This document shows positions 25,295-33,200 of a DNA stretch of 64,000 bases, piece after piece; positions within the stretch are counted from its first letter, which is position 1, and each line of letters begins with the position of its first letter. Made by a program: the position numbers and the translations under genes. The stretch lies in NCBI GenBank assembly GCA_948945085.1, contig CARBGY010000005.1, positions 3,243 through 67,242 of the forward strand, given 5' to 3'. This DNA comes from an uncultured Candidatus Saccharibacteria bacterium. Lineage in GTDB: Bacteria > Patescibacteriota > Saccharimonadia > Saccharimonadales > Saccharimonadaceae. The notes under the pieces are model-generated. The model was not told where the DNA came from, did no database searches, and was given only the letters and a program-made list of their open reading frames with translations.

Positions 25295-26569
25295 ATGCCT
25301 GAGATTAAGCCAACAGAGGTAGAGAGTTCAGCAAGTATTAAAGTTGTCGGTGTAGGCGGCGCAGGTGGTTCGGCGATTGATCGGATGAAAGAAGTCGGTT
25401 TGTCGGGCGTAGAATTTGTGGCTGTTAATACCGATGCACAAGCTTTGCATCATTCGAGTGCTGAAACAAAAGTACATATTGGTAAAGGACTTGGAGCTGG
25501 CGGCGATCCAGAAAAAGGGCGAGATGCGGCGGAGAGTGCGCGTGAAGCGATCGGTAAGTCTTTAGAGGGGGCGGACATGGTCTTTATTACGCTTGGGGCT
25601 GGTGGTGGTACTGGTTCTGGGGCTGGTCCGATTGTGGCTGAAGAGGCGAAAAATCGAGATATTTTGACGGTTGGTGTTGCGACGAAGCCGTTTACTTTTG
25701 AGGGGGCAAAACGGCGCGAGAATGCCGATATTGCGATTGATAATTTGTCGCGTAATGTTGATGCATTGATTACGATTCCAAACGATCGGCTTCTACAGAC
25801 GATTGATCCGAGAACACCACTTTTAGAGACATTTAAGATTGCGGATGATGTGCTTCGGCAAGGTGTGCAAGGGATTTCTGAGTTAATTACGGAACATTCT
25901 TTGATTAACTTGGACTTTGCGGATGTGAAGGCAGTGATGAAAAATGCTGGTTCGGCTTTGATGGGTATTGGTCGGGCGAGCGGAGATAATCGGGCAGTAC
26001 TGGCGGCGCAGCAAGCGATTGAATCTCCATTGATTGAGGTAAAGATTGATGGAGCTCGCGGTGTGTTGTTTAGCGTAGCTGGTGGTTATGATATGGCAAT
26101 GAGCGAGATTCAAGATGCGGCAGAGATTATTACGGGTGCTGTGGCTCCAGATGCGAATATTATTTTTGGAGCGAGTATTCGGCCAGAGCTGGAGGATGAG
26201 ATTGTAGTAACCGTAGTTGCGACAGGATTTGATTCCGAATACTACAGAAAGTTAGACGCAGAGCGAGCCGTTGAGGAACAGAGACAGAGTTATGCTTCGC
26301 AGACTGTGGCAGATGTGATGCCGGAAAGTAGTTATGGAAGTTACGGGGGGTACGGTGGAATGCAGAATGAGACGGTAAGGCAGGACACTAGCGTAGTAGA
26401 TACTCAACGTGGCATGAATATGGGGAATAGCGCTGGAGTGAGTGGTATGGCGGATTTCACGGCTGAACAGCGCAATGATATGTGGAATTCGATTAGAACG
26501 GAAACTGACGATGATCTTGATGTACCTCCTAGCTTGAGAGAAAGACTACGTAATAAGGGTAGGGAATAA
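25295..26569 (+). CDS. ftsZ: Cell division protein FtsZ
   Basis: 424 residues. Tubulin-like GTPase forming the division ring. GTP-binding features: GVGGAGGSAIDRM near the N terminus, GAGGGTGSGAGP (tubulin signature) near residue 105, and NTDAQAL. After the core (~1-320), a Gly/Tyr/Gln-rich linker (SYGSYGGYGGMQ) leads to a conserved tail ending DDLDVPPSLRERLRNKGRE, the FtsA-binding peptide. TATAAT at 25250-25255 with a TTGCGA 16 bp upstream gives ftsZ its own promoter inside the ftsA end region. Confidence 0.95.
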   Translation: MPEIKPTEVESSASIKVVGVGGAGGSAIDRMKEVGLSGVEFVAVNTDAQALHHSSAETKVHIGKGLGAGGDPEKGRDAAESAREAIGKSLEGADMVFITLGAGGGTGSGAGPIVAEEAKNRDILTVGVATKPFTFEGAKRRENADIAIDNLSRNVDALITIPNDRLLQTIDPRTPLLETFKIADDVLRQGVQGISELITEHSLINLDFADVKAVMKNAGSALMGIGRASGDNRAVLAAQQAIESPLIEVKIDGARGVLFSVAGGYDMAMSEIQDAAEIITGAVAPDANIIFGASIRPELEDEIVVTVVATGFDSEYYRKLDAERAVEEQRQSYASQTVADVMPESSYGSYGGYGGMQNETVRQDTSVVDTQRGMNMGNSAGVSGMADFTAEQRNDMWNSIRTETDDDLDVPPSLRERLRNKGRE

Positions 26570-26571
26570 GA

Positions 26572-27018
26572 ATGTGTTTGACTCCGAGAATTGGTGATAG
26601 TAAGGTTCTCGAGAGTCGCGAAACGGATGACGGTACGACAATCAGACGTCGAAGGGTGAGTGCGGATGGTCATAGATTCACGACTTATGAAAGAATAGAA
26701 TTACCACAGCTATATGTAAGGAAGCGGAGTGGTAACCGAGAGGTTTTTGACCGAGATAAGCTTGCTACTGCAGTTAAAAGAAGTGTGGGGAAGTTTTTGG
26801 GGTCGGAATTGGAAGTTGAAGAGGTGGTGGGGGATGTAGAAAAATTATTAAGACGAGCGGGAGATGATGAGGTTACTTCGATGCAGGTGGGTAATGCGGC
26901 GCTAGACGTGCTTGCGGAGCGGAATGAGGTGGCTTATGTGAGGTTTGCGAGCGTTTTTTTGGATTTTACGACGCTGGATGATTTTGAGAGAATTTTGAGA
27001 GAAAGGAGAACAAGATGA
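26572..27018 (+). CDS. nrdR: NrdR-type repressor lacking its zinc-ribbon cysteines
   Basis: 148 residues, same length as NrdR. The ATP-cone part is well preserved (LYVRKRSGNREVFDRDKLATAVKRSVGK; EVAYVRFASVFLDFTTLDDFERIL). The N-terminal zinc ribbon is not: where NrdR normally has CPxC...CxxC, this has MCLTPRIGDSKVLESRETDDGTTIRRRRVSADGHRFTTYE-type sequence with only one Cys left. The IRRRR and RFTTYE landmarks align. DNA binding by the ribbon is therefore questionable, or is done differently. It starts 2 bp after ftsZ and overlaps the next gene by 4 bp. Nucleotide sensing through the cone is inferred. Confidence 0.8.
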   Translation: MCLTPRIGDSKVLESRETDDGTTIRRRRVSADGHRFTTYERIELPQLYVRKRSGNREVFDRDKLATAVKRSVGKFLGSELEVEEVVGDVEKLLRRAGDDEVTSMQVGNAALDVLAERNEVAYVRFASVFLDFTTLDDFERILRERRTR

Positions 27019-27272
27019 GGGTGGTTTGTGTATGGAGAAGAGAGAGTGACTATGGGCGGATGGTAGAAGAATGGATTGAGGGGTTTGAGAGGCTGACGGG
27101 GAGAGAAATTGAAACGATTAATCCAGATACGAGGGACGGAATTGATTTTTGTCGGGCTTACGATGTCGTAGAGTACCCGACGATTTTGGCGCTAAGGGAT
27201 GATGGAGCGGTGGTAGCGGCATGGAAGGGTAAGATGTTGCCGCTCTTTGACGAGGTAAGTTATTGGGGGTGA
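27015..27272 (+). CDS. Small thioredoxin-fold protein without CxxC
   Basis: 85 residues. The order beta (MRVVCVW), helix (YGRMVEEWIEGFERL), strand (IETINPDT), helix and a cis-proline loop (EYPTILAL) plus the closing GAVVAAWKG matches a thioredoxin fold. The redox CxxC site is absent (WRRES at that place), so it is probably not an oxidoreductase. It overlaps nrdR (ATGA). Possibly a binding or regulatory module; partner unknown. The next 80 bp, before array B, contain no gene. Confidence 0.65.
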   Translation: MRVVCVWRRESDYGRMVEEWIEGFERLTGREIETINPDTRDGIDFCRAYDVVEYPTILALRDDGAVVAAWKGKMLPLFDEVSYWG

Positions 27273-27353
27273 AGTGGGGCGGGGAGGGATTTGGTTGTTA
27301 GCAATGTGCCGTGAGCGTGCTGGAGTAAGTGGTTTATTTCTGGCTTGAGCTTT

Positions 27354-27529
27354 GTACGCGGCGGGCACGTCGGTCTAAATACTGGCTCATTGGGGTACGC
27401 GGGCCTCCATAGCCTCTACTGGTCTTCTACTACTTATTCTAATGCTACGTACGCGTACCTCCTCCATTTCAATAGTACTAGCGTCCTCCCGTCGCTCTAT
27501 AGCGATCGGCTGCTCGGTTTCTCGGTGCA
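27354..27529 (+). repeat. Family-1 FISUMP cassette B1 (array B)
   Basis: Plus-strand unit: VRGG-H-V-G-LNTGSLGYAG...YWSSTTYSNATYAYLLHF...GFSVH. An in-frame ATG at 27345 lies close before the cassette but has no ribosome site and no secretion signal. Followed by a 50-bp unrelated spacer before B2. Confidence 0.85.
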
Positions 27530-27578
27530 TCAAATCACAATCCTCACAAACAACACCGCAGCCAGTCCCTTATATTAT

Positions 27579-27754
27579 GTACGCGGCGGGTACGTCCATC
27601 TAAATACTGGTTCATTGAGGTACGCGGGCGTCGGCAGCTCCTACTGGTCAGCTACTACTTATCCTAGTGCTACGGGCGCGTACTACCTCGATTTCGATAG
27701 TACTAGCGTCGTCCCGTCGAACTACAACCATCGATTCTACGGTTTCTCGGTGCG
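27579..27754 (+). repeat. Family-1 FISUMP cassette B2 (array B)
   Basis: Module YVRGG-Y-V-H-LNTGSLRYAGVGSSYWSATTY...GFSVR, ending GFSVR then TAA. The spacer before it reads in frame as PLYYVRGG, resembling the PLHFVRSG entry of full-length FISUMP proteins. Joined to B3 by GCTAATGTAC. Confidence 0.85.
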
Positions 27755-27759
27755 CTAAT

Positions 27760-27948
27760 GTACGCGGCGGGGGCGTCACTCTAAATACTGGTTCATTGTG
27801 GGGCGCGGGCTTCATTAGCTACTACTGGTCAGCTACTACTTATCCTAATGCTACGGACGTGTACAACCTCCTTTTCGGTAGTACTAACGTCTACCCGTCG
27901 ACCTACAACGCTCGATTCGACGGTTTCTCGGTGGGTTTTGTTGTCTGA
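27760..27948 (+). repeat. Family-1 FISUMP cassette B3 (array B, last unit with stop)
   Basis: Module VRGG-G-V-T-LNTGSLWGAG...GFSVGFVV then TGA at 27946-27948. Its end resembles a true gene end (compare D1, GFSVGCVV), suggesting the array derives from the 3' end of a real surface gene. Confidence 0.85.
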
Positions 27949-27956
27949 TAAAAAAC

Positions 27957-27986
27957 AGAAAGGCTCCGATAAGTAGGAGCCTTTTG
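27957..27986. terminator. Terminator between array B and the convergent gene
   Basis: AGGCTCC/GGAGCCT stem around GATAAGTA with A run upstream and TTTTG downstream; works for both strands. Confidence 0.75.
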
Positions 27987-28007
27987 AAGGGGGAGTACAC
28001 GAGTACG

Positions 28008-28655
28008 TTATCGGTATAATGGCGGAATTGGTATGTCGATGAAGTTGGGAAAAACTTGGGGCGGAGCGCTGGGGATGATGAATTTGTTGATGGCGCCATG
28101 AGGTTTCTGGTCGGACGGAAGGTCTTCGATCAGTATGAATTGGAATTTGGTGTTAACATTGGGTATGTAGAGATCTTGTACTAGTTGTTGTTCGGTAATG
28201 GTGTCACGGAGGTGATCCGGCAACTTAAGCTTAATGGTTGAGGTGATAATGTTAGCGGTTAAGGCGGTAATAGCGGAGCGGCCAGGGCGAAGACGTTCGG
28301 CTTCGATAATTTTAGCTTCGATCAGAATCTTGGTGTTCTGACTAATAGAGAAGAGCTTCTCCCCATAGTTATAGCTGAGGGTGGGACTTAGAGTGAGTTT
28401 GATGGTTCGACCGACGATGGGCTTTTTCTGGAAATCGGCAACCTGAAGAAAAAATGTGTGACGGGGAATGTTGGCACGAATAGCGCGAACCCAGTGCTGA
28501 TAATGGTGACTTTGCTTACGATTTTGCCAGCGAGAACGGTGAGGGGTCTTATGGATGGGGCGAAGTAGATACTGAGGAAGTGGTGTGGTGGTTTGTGACT
28601 GTGGTGAAACTGGGGTCCAAGTGGTTTGACTACGTGAGGACATGGTTTTATTCAT
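28008..28655 (-). CDS. Basic hypothetical protein
   Basis: 215 residues, basic. Residues 1-50 are disordered and rich in Ser, Thr, Pro and Gln. The rest has alternating beta and helix patterns (HWVRAIRANIPRHTFFLQVADF; KILIEAKIIEAERLRPGRSA; KFQFILIEDLPSDQKPHGAI). No signal peptide, membrane segment or motif recognised. Start ATG 28655 with AAAGGAG 6-7 nt upstream; the promoter at 28818-28790 gives a ~125-nt leader holding a GGCAC/GTGCC hairpin. Convergent with array B. Function unknown; nucleic-acid binding would fit its charge, but that is only a guess. Confidence 0.65.
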   Translation of the reverse strand: MNKTMSSRSQTTWTPVSPQSQTTTPLPQYLLRPIHKTPHRSRWQNRKQSHHYQHWVRAIRANIPRHTFFLQVADFQKKPIVGRTIKLTLSPTLSYNYGEKLFSISQNTKILIEAKIIEAERLRPGRSAITALTANIITSTIKLKLPDHLRDTITEQQLVQDLYIPNVNTKFQFILIEDLPSDQKPHGAINKFIIPSAPPQVFPNFIDIPIPPLYR

Positions 28656-28789
28656 AGTGTTCTCCTTTCGAGTTAAAGTGCTAGCTTGTTTAGTTTAGGC
28701 TTGACAAGTTATGTGGTGTAGCCTGCTAATGGATAGGTTAATTCTGGTTAGAGGGTACAGCCAATATAGGCACTAGGTGCCATGATTCT

Positions 28790-28818
28790 ATTGTAGCACA
28801 GATGTTTTAAAATGTCAA
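28790..28818 (-). promoter_or_regulatory. Promoter of the basic hypothetical gene
   Basis: Minus strand TTGACA (28818-28813), 17 bp, TACAAT (28795-28790). Confidence 0.75.
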
Positions 28819-28876
28819 GAGCAGGGCGAGATGAGGCTGATTGGAATAAAAATTACTCTAATTTGAATAATTGTGA

Positions 28877-28882
28877 TATAAT
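28877..28882 (+). promoter_or_regulatory. Extended -10 promoter of ileS T-box transcript
   Basis: TGATATAAT (TGn extended -10 with TATAAT at 28877-28882). The -35 is weak. Confidence 0.6.
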
Positions 28883-28888
28883 TAAACA

Positions 28889-29165
28889 AAGCGTTGGAGC
28901 GGAGATCGACCGCGAGCTGGCGAAAGAAAGAGTCGGATCTAGGCTTGAGTAGAATCGTTCGTGAATCTGCGTGAAAGATGAAGTGAGAGCTCTTTTAGTA
29001 TGACTGAAAATTCTGGATTGTTTGGCTTGTTTTGGAGTTAAACGAAAGGGTAAAATGTGGGGCAGTTATAGTGTGGGAGAGAAGTTAGATGGTACCGCCC
29101 GCTGGGTTCTAACGGTTTTGTGTGATGGTGATGACTTGAGCGCAAGGTCGTGGAAGCGGCGGGAT
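28889..29165 (+). promoter_or_regulatory. T-box riboswitch leader of ileS
   Basis: The ~300-nt leader of an aminoacyl-tRNA synthetase gene contains the T-box core TGGTACC (29090-29096) in the context AGATGGTACCGCCCGC, close to the family consensus AGGGTGGNACCGCG. It is followed by a terminator-like stem using CCGCCCGCT and AGCGGCGGG with TTTTTATT. Uncharged tRNA-Ile would bind the T-box bulge and favour the antiterminator. The specifier codon in stem I was not assigned; ATC codons occur near 28905 and 28955. The family is established knowledge; the fold here was not computed. Confidence 0.7.
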
Positions 29166-29187
29166 TTTTATTAAACAAAGGAGAATC

Positions 29188-32163
29188 ATGAAATATAAGG
29201 CAGGGAGTCGACGAAAAGCGGCGGAATATGAAAAAGCTTTGGTTGAATGGTGGAAGAAAAATCGGACGTTTGAGAAGTCGGTGGAGCAGAGGAGTGAGGA
29301 TGATTCGTATGTGTTTTATGATGGTCCTCCATTTATTACAGGAATGCCGCATCATGGGACGCTTTTGAGCTCGATTGTGAAGGATGCGGTGCCGCGGTTT
29401 TGGACGATGCGGGGAAAGCGAGTTGAGCGAAGATGGGGGTGGGATTGTCATGGGTTACCGGCGGAGAATTTTGTAGAGAAGCAGCTTGGGATTACGGACC
29501 GGCGAGAGATTGGGACGAAGTGGTCGCTGGAAGATTATATTTTGAAGGCGCGTGAGTCGATGGTAGCGAATTCGGAGACTTGGGAGGAGACGATTGAACG
29601 AGTTGGACGATGGGTGGATTTTAAGGGGGCATATCGAACTATGAATAAGGATTTTATGGAGAGCGTGTGGTGGGCGTTTAAGACTCTCTATGAGGCGGGG
29701 AAGATTTATGAGGGGCGGAAGGTGTTGATGTATGACACGAAGTTCGCCACGCCGGTGTCGAAATCGGAAGTGACGATGGATAATGATGCGTATCAGACGG
29801 TAACGGACCCGAGTGCGTATGTACGATTTAAGGTTAAGCCTGGCCAGAAATGCCATAATGGGGAATGGGAAACTGGGGAAGATACTTACTTTTTGGCCTG
29901 GACGACGACGCCGTGGACGTTGCCGGCAAATATGGCACTCGCGGTGAATCCAGAGATGGAGTATGCCGAGGTGGAAGTTGATGACGATAAGTTGTATGTT
30001 GCGAAAAGTCGAATTGAAGAGGTTCTGAAAGGGGTGGACTATAAGGTTATTTATGACGATATCAAGGGGAAGGATCTTATTGGCTTGACATATGAGCCTA
30101 TCTGTGCTACAATAGAGGAAGATTCCAAGTTGAAAGATACGTGGACGGTTCTTGGTGGGGATTTTGTTTCAGATGTGGATGGTACTGGACTAGTGCATAT
30201 TGCGCCAGCATATGGTGAGGACGACTATAAGCTCGCGCAAGTGCACGAGGTAGATTTTGTGGATGTGTTGGACGAATACGGGTATTATTTGCCAGAGGTA
30301 GCAGAAAAATTGCATGAGATAGGCGTAAGGGATACGGATGAACGGGGAATTGAAATTTGGGCAGGAAATAAGTTTATTGCGAAGTGCCTTGAAGAAGCAG
30401 GAGTTGTCTGGAAGATTGAATATATTAAGCATGAGTATCCGTTTAACCCAAGAAGCAAGCAGCGCATAATGTACAGGGCATTTCCGAGCTGGTTCTTTGA
30501 TGTGCAAGGTCAGAAGGAGTTGATGATTGCTCAGAATGAGAATATTAACTGGTTTCCGGGGTATTTGAAGGAGGGGAGATTTAAGAAGAATATTGAGCAG
30601 GCGCCGGATTGGAATCTCAGTCGTGACCGGTTTTGGGCGACGGCGATGCCGGTGTGGAAGGGGGATAAGGGGACGACGGTTGTGGTTGGGGGATATGATG
30701 AGCTGTATGAATTGTCGGGGGTGAGATTGGAAGATTACCATCGGCCGTGGGTGGATGAGATTGAATTTGATATCGATGGGGAGCATTTTAAGCGAATTGA
30801 GAAGGTGCTCGACTGTTGGTTTGAGAGTGGCTCGATGCCGTTTGCGCAACTGCACTATCCGTTTGAGAATAAAGAAAAATTCGAGCGGAATTATCCGGCG
30901 GACTTTATCGTGGAATATGTGGGGCAGGTAAGGGCGTGGTTTTATTATGTGCACTGTGTGAATACGGCGCTAGCGGAAGTGGGGGGGTTCGGAAAGGTGG
31001 CGCAGGCGTGTGCAGAGAAGAATGCCTTTAAGAATGTGATTACGACGGGGACGCTAGCGGGAAATGATGGCCGCAAGATGAGCAAGTCGCTGGGGAATTA
31101 TACGGATCCGAACGAGTTAATGGATAAGTTTTCGGCGGATGCTTTGAGGTTCTTGTTATTGAGTAGCCCGGTACTCTCTGGTGAAGATTTTGCGCTCATA
31201 GATAAGGATGTAAGCGATGTACAGCGGAAGCTGGCGATGATTTGGAATGTGTATGATTTCTTTACCACTTATGCAGAAGTTGATCAATGGATTTCTCCAG
31301 AGTTGCCGGGGAACTGGGGGAAAGATTTGAAAAATCCATTAGATAAGTGGATTATTGCGAGATTGCACCAGTTGAAGAGGGAAGTCATGGAGGGGATGGA
31401 GGAATATAATATTCCGAAGGCGCTGGCTGGGGTGTTGCCGTTCGTGGATGATCTGAGTAACTGGTTTGTAAGGAGAAGTCGTCGTCGTTTCTGGAAAAGT
31501 GAGGATGATCAGGACAAAGCCGAAGCGTACTGGACGTTGTGGAAGGTGCTTAGTAATTTGGCACGGATTTTGGCGCCGTTTACACCGTTTTTGGCGGAGG
31601 AATTGTGGCAGAAGATGGTGGGAGGGGATGATCCGGCGATGAGCGTGCATCTACAGAGTTTCCCGATGGGTGTGGATGTAGATGAAGAGATTTTAGAGCA
31701 GATGGCGCGAGTGCGTGAGGTGATTAATGAGGGGTTGAGATTGAGGATGTATGTGGATGATAAGGAGGTGCAGGTGAAGGTTAGGCAGCCGCTGCAGAAG
31801 CTGGTTTATGCTGGAGATGAGTTGCCGGAATGGGGAGTTGAGATTGTGAAGGATGAAGTGAATGTGAAAGAGATCGAGCGGGGCGAGGAAGCTTGGATTG
31901 ATAAAGAGATTAGTGAGGAGCTAGCGATGGAGGGGTTTGTCAGGGAGCTAGTAAGAGCGGTACAGAGTGCGCGAAAAAAAGCTGGATTACAAGTTGATGA
32001 CAGAATTAAACTTAGCGTGAGTTGTGAGGTGCCAGAAGAATGGTTGGGAGTGCTGAAAAATGAGGTGCTGGCGGAGGGGGTGGCACGGGATGAGAATTAC
32101 GAGTACGATGAAATTGCTAAGGTATCTGGACAGACTGTGACTATTTCGTTAGAGAAGGTGTAG
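29188..32163 (+). CDS. ileS: Isoleucyl-tRNA synthetase
   Basis: 991 residues. Class I synthetase charging tRNA-Ile, with an editing domain. The HIGH motif is PHHG in GMPHHGTLLSSIVKD near residue 52, the KMSKS motif is GRKMSKSLGNY near 627, and GWDCHGLPAE and WTTTPWTLP mark the catalytic and editing parts. An anticodon-binding domain follows (KWIIARLHQL). No C-terminal zinc cluster is visible, as in the longer eukaryote-like IleS group often found in CPR and Gram-positives. Start ATG 29188 with AAAGGAG upstream, under the T-box leader. Its 3' end abuts a copy of the 122-bp flank repeat. Confidence 0.95.
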   Translation: MKYKAGSRRKAAEYEKALVEWWKKNRTFEKSVEQRSEDDSYVFYDGPPFITGMPHHGTLLSSIVKDAVPRFWTMRGKRVERRWGWDCHGLPAENFVEKQLGITDRREIGTKWSLEDYILKARESMVANSETWEETIERVGRWVDFKGAYRTMNKDFMESVWWAFKTLYEAGKIYEGRKVLMYDTKFATPVSKSEVTMDNDAYQTVTDPSAYVRFKVKPGQKCHNGEWETGEDTYFLAWTTTPWTLPANMALAVNPEMEYAEVEVDDDKLYVAKSRIEEVLKGVDYKVIYDDIKGKDLIGLTYEPICATIEEDSKLKDTWTVLGGDFVSDVDGTGLVHIAPAYGEDDYKLAQVHEVDFVDVLDEYGYYLPEVAEKLHEIGVRDTDERGIEIWAGNKFIAKCLEEAGVVWKIEYIKHEYPFNPRSKQRIMYRAFPSWFFDVQGQKELMIAQNENINWFPGYLKEGRFKKNIEQAPDWNLSRDRFWATAMPVWKGDKGTTVVVGGYDELYELSGVRLEDYHRPWVDEIEFDIDGEHFKRIEKVLDCWFESGSMPFAQLHYPFENKEKFERNYPADFIVEYVGQVRAWFYYVHCVNTALAEVGGFGKVAQACAEKNAFKNVITTGTLAGNDGRKMSKSLGNYTDPNELMDKFSADALRFLLLSSPVLSGEDFALIDKDVSDVQRKLAMIWNVYDFFTTYAEVDQWISPELPGNWGKDLKNPLDKWIIARLHQLKREVMEGMEEYNIPKALAGVLPFVDDLSNWFVRRSRRRFWKSEDDQDKAEAYWTLWKVLSNLARILAPFTPFLAEELWQKMVGGDDPAMSVHLQSFPMGVDVDEEILEQMARVREVINEGLRLRMYVDDKEVQVKVRQPLQKLVYAGDELPEWGVEIVKDEVNVKEIERGEEAWIDKEISEELAMEGFVRELVRAVQSARKKAGLQVDDRIKLSVSCEVPEEWLGVLKNEVLAEGVARDENYEYDEIAKVSGQTVTISLEKV

Positions 32164-32188
32164 GGTAATATAGTAGCGTAAGAACTCT

Positions 32189-32310
32189 GAGAGGCCAGAA
32201 GATGACCTCTCAGAGCAAGAGCAAAGACGAAGTGAAGACTGGTTGTTTTAGCCTAACTACTTTTGTCTTACTTAGATATTATATTTATACATTTAGACAG
32301 CGGATGGGGA
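32189..32310 (-). repeat. 122-bp flank repeat (copy 2, inverted)
   Basis: The reverse complement is identical, base for base, to 14649-14770. Its terminator stem is extended to CTCTGAGAGG/CCTCTCAGAG here and may also stop ileS transcription. Confidence 0.9.
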
Positions 32311-32477
32311 AAGCGTACCAGCCGTAATAGGTGCCGTCTGACGGTAGGGAATTTTGTCGGAAACTAAATACGTAAGAGTTTGCGGTAAGCGCAGCGGTTT
32401 TTGATGCTATGTAGCCTTGCCAATCAGCGAAGCGAACTGCTCCGACGGAATGATTAATATATCCGCTACGGAAAAGT
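32285..32477 (-). pseudogene. Detached FISUMP C-terminal cassette, family 2 copy b
   Basis: A minus-strand open module beginning FRSGYINHSVGAVRFADWQG and ending AFPIRCLNV with TAA. There is no start codon and no upstream FISUMP sequence. It shares the CCGTAGCGGA entry and the whole 3' flank with the surface gene at 12821-14674, but its interior is different. Consistent with a silent donor or a moved 3' end. The segment 32478-32556 contains no gene. Confidence 0.65.
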
Positions 32478-32556
32478 TGAGGGGAATTAATAGGGGTGAA
32501 AGTTACTAATTTTGAGAGTGTAGCAAAAAAATGTTATAAGATAGGCATAAAAGGTA

Positions 32557-32585
32557 TTGACTTTTTTGAAGATGTGTGCTAACAT
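32557..32585 (+). promoter_or_regulatory. Promoter of the 66-residue basic protein
   Basis: TTGACT (32557-32562), 17 bp, TAACAT (32580-32585). The ~110-nt leader is A-rich. The pattern is close to the KGG-gene promoter at 2257. Confidence 0.6.
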
Positions 32586-32699
32586 AGGAGATAGTTAGAT
32601 AATAAACAAAAACATTAAACAAAAGATCTAACAAAAAGCGATGGCTAGAGTGTAAGCCTTAGCGGCACTAAATAAACATAAAGGAAAATATAAATAGCC

Positions 32700-32900
32700 A
32701 TGAGTGGAAAAGGTAAAACTAAAAAAGGAGTAAAGACCAATGTAATATCAAGTAAGTCGATCACGTTTGAAACGTATCGAAATGAAGTAAGGTATAAATC
32801 GCCGAAGAATGTGAGTAAGAAAACGGCAGATCAGATAAGAAAATGGCAAGCAGGGATTGGTCGTAGGATTATAGGTATAGTTAATGGCCAGGTTGCTTAG
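32700..32900 (+). CDS. Small basic hypothetical protein
   Basis: 66 residues, very basic: MSGKGKTKKGVKTNVISSKSITFETYRNEVRYKSPKN... ending RRIIGIVNGQVA. Likely a nucleic-acid-associated or ribosome-associated protein by charge, but no family is recognised. It has its own promoter and a long A-rich leader; the ribosome site AAAGGA is poorly spaced (~13 nt). The region after it up to 33050 contains no gene that I can support. Confidence 0.55.
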   Translation: MSGKGKTKKGVKTNVISSKSITFETYRNEVRYKSPKNVSKKTADQIRKWQAGIGRRIIGIVNGQVA

Positions 32901-33062
32901 TGATAGAAGGAGCGTAGATTATAAGATAGATTCGGGATAGTATCTCGAGAAAAGAACAAGATGAATTAATAAATATGCATAATAAGTAATAGGATAAAAG
33001 GAGATTTTATAGGGTAGAGCTAAATTTTATAAAAAGAAAGAAGGAGTAAGATTATGCTAAGG

Positions 33063-33093
33063 GAAATAACCGAACAGTCGTTCGGTTATTTTC
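33063..33093 (+). terminator. Terminator downstream of the small basic protein
   Basis: AAATAACCGAAC pairs with GTTCGGTTATTT around AGTC, followed by T residues. An apparent 14-codon ORF (ATG 33054, preceded by AAGGAG) lies across it, so a leader peptide cannot be excluded. Confidence 0.7.
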
Positions 33094-33200
33094 GATGAGG
33101 TGTTAGGTGAATGAGGATTGGGTTAAATAGTTGGGTTTGAGAATTACGGTTGTGCTAGGAATTTAAAAGTGGTAAAATGGAGAAAAGAAGTGAGGTAATA

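Noticed and set aside
27345..27758. Calling the B1-B2 reading frame a real protein gene
   Set aside because: The ATG has no ribosome site or promoter, no signal peptide, and the frame is made of two cassettes and spacer DNA.
33054..33098. 14-codon ORF with strong AAGGAG site
   Set aside because: It coincides with a terminator hairpin; kept only as a note on the terminator.
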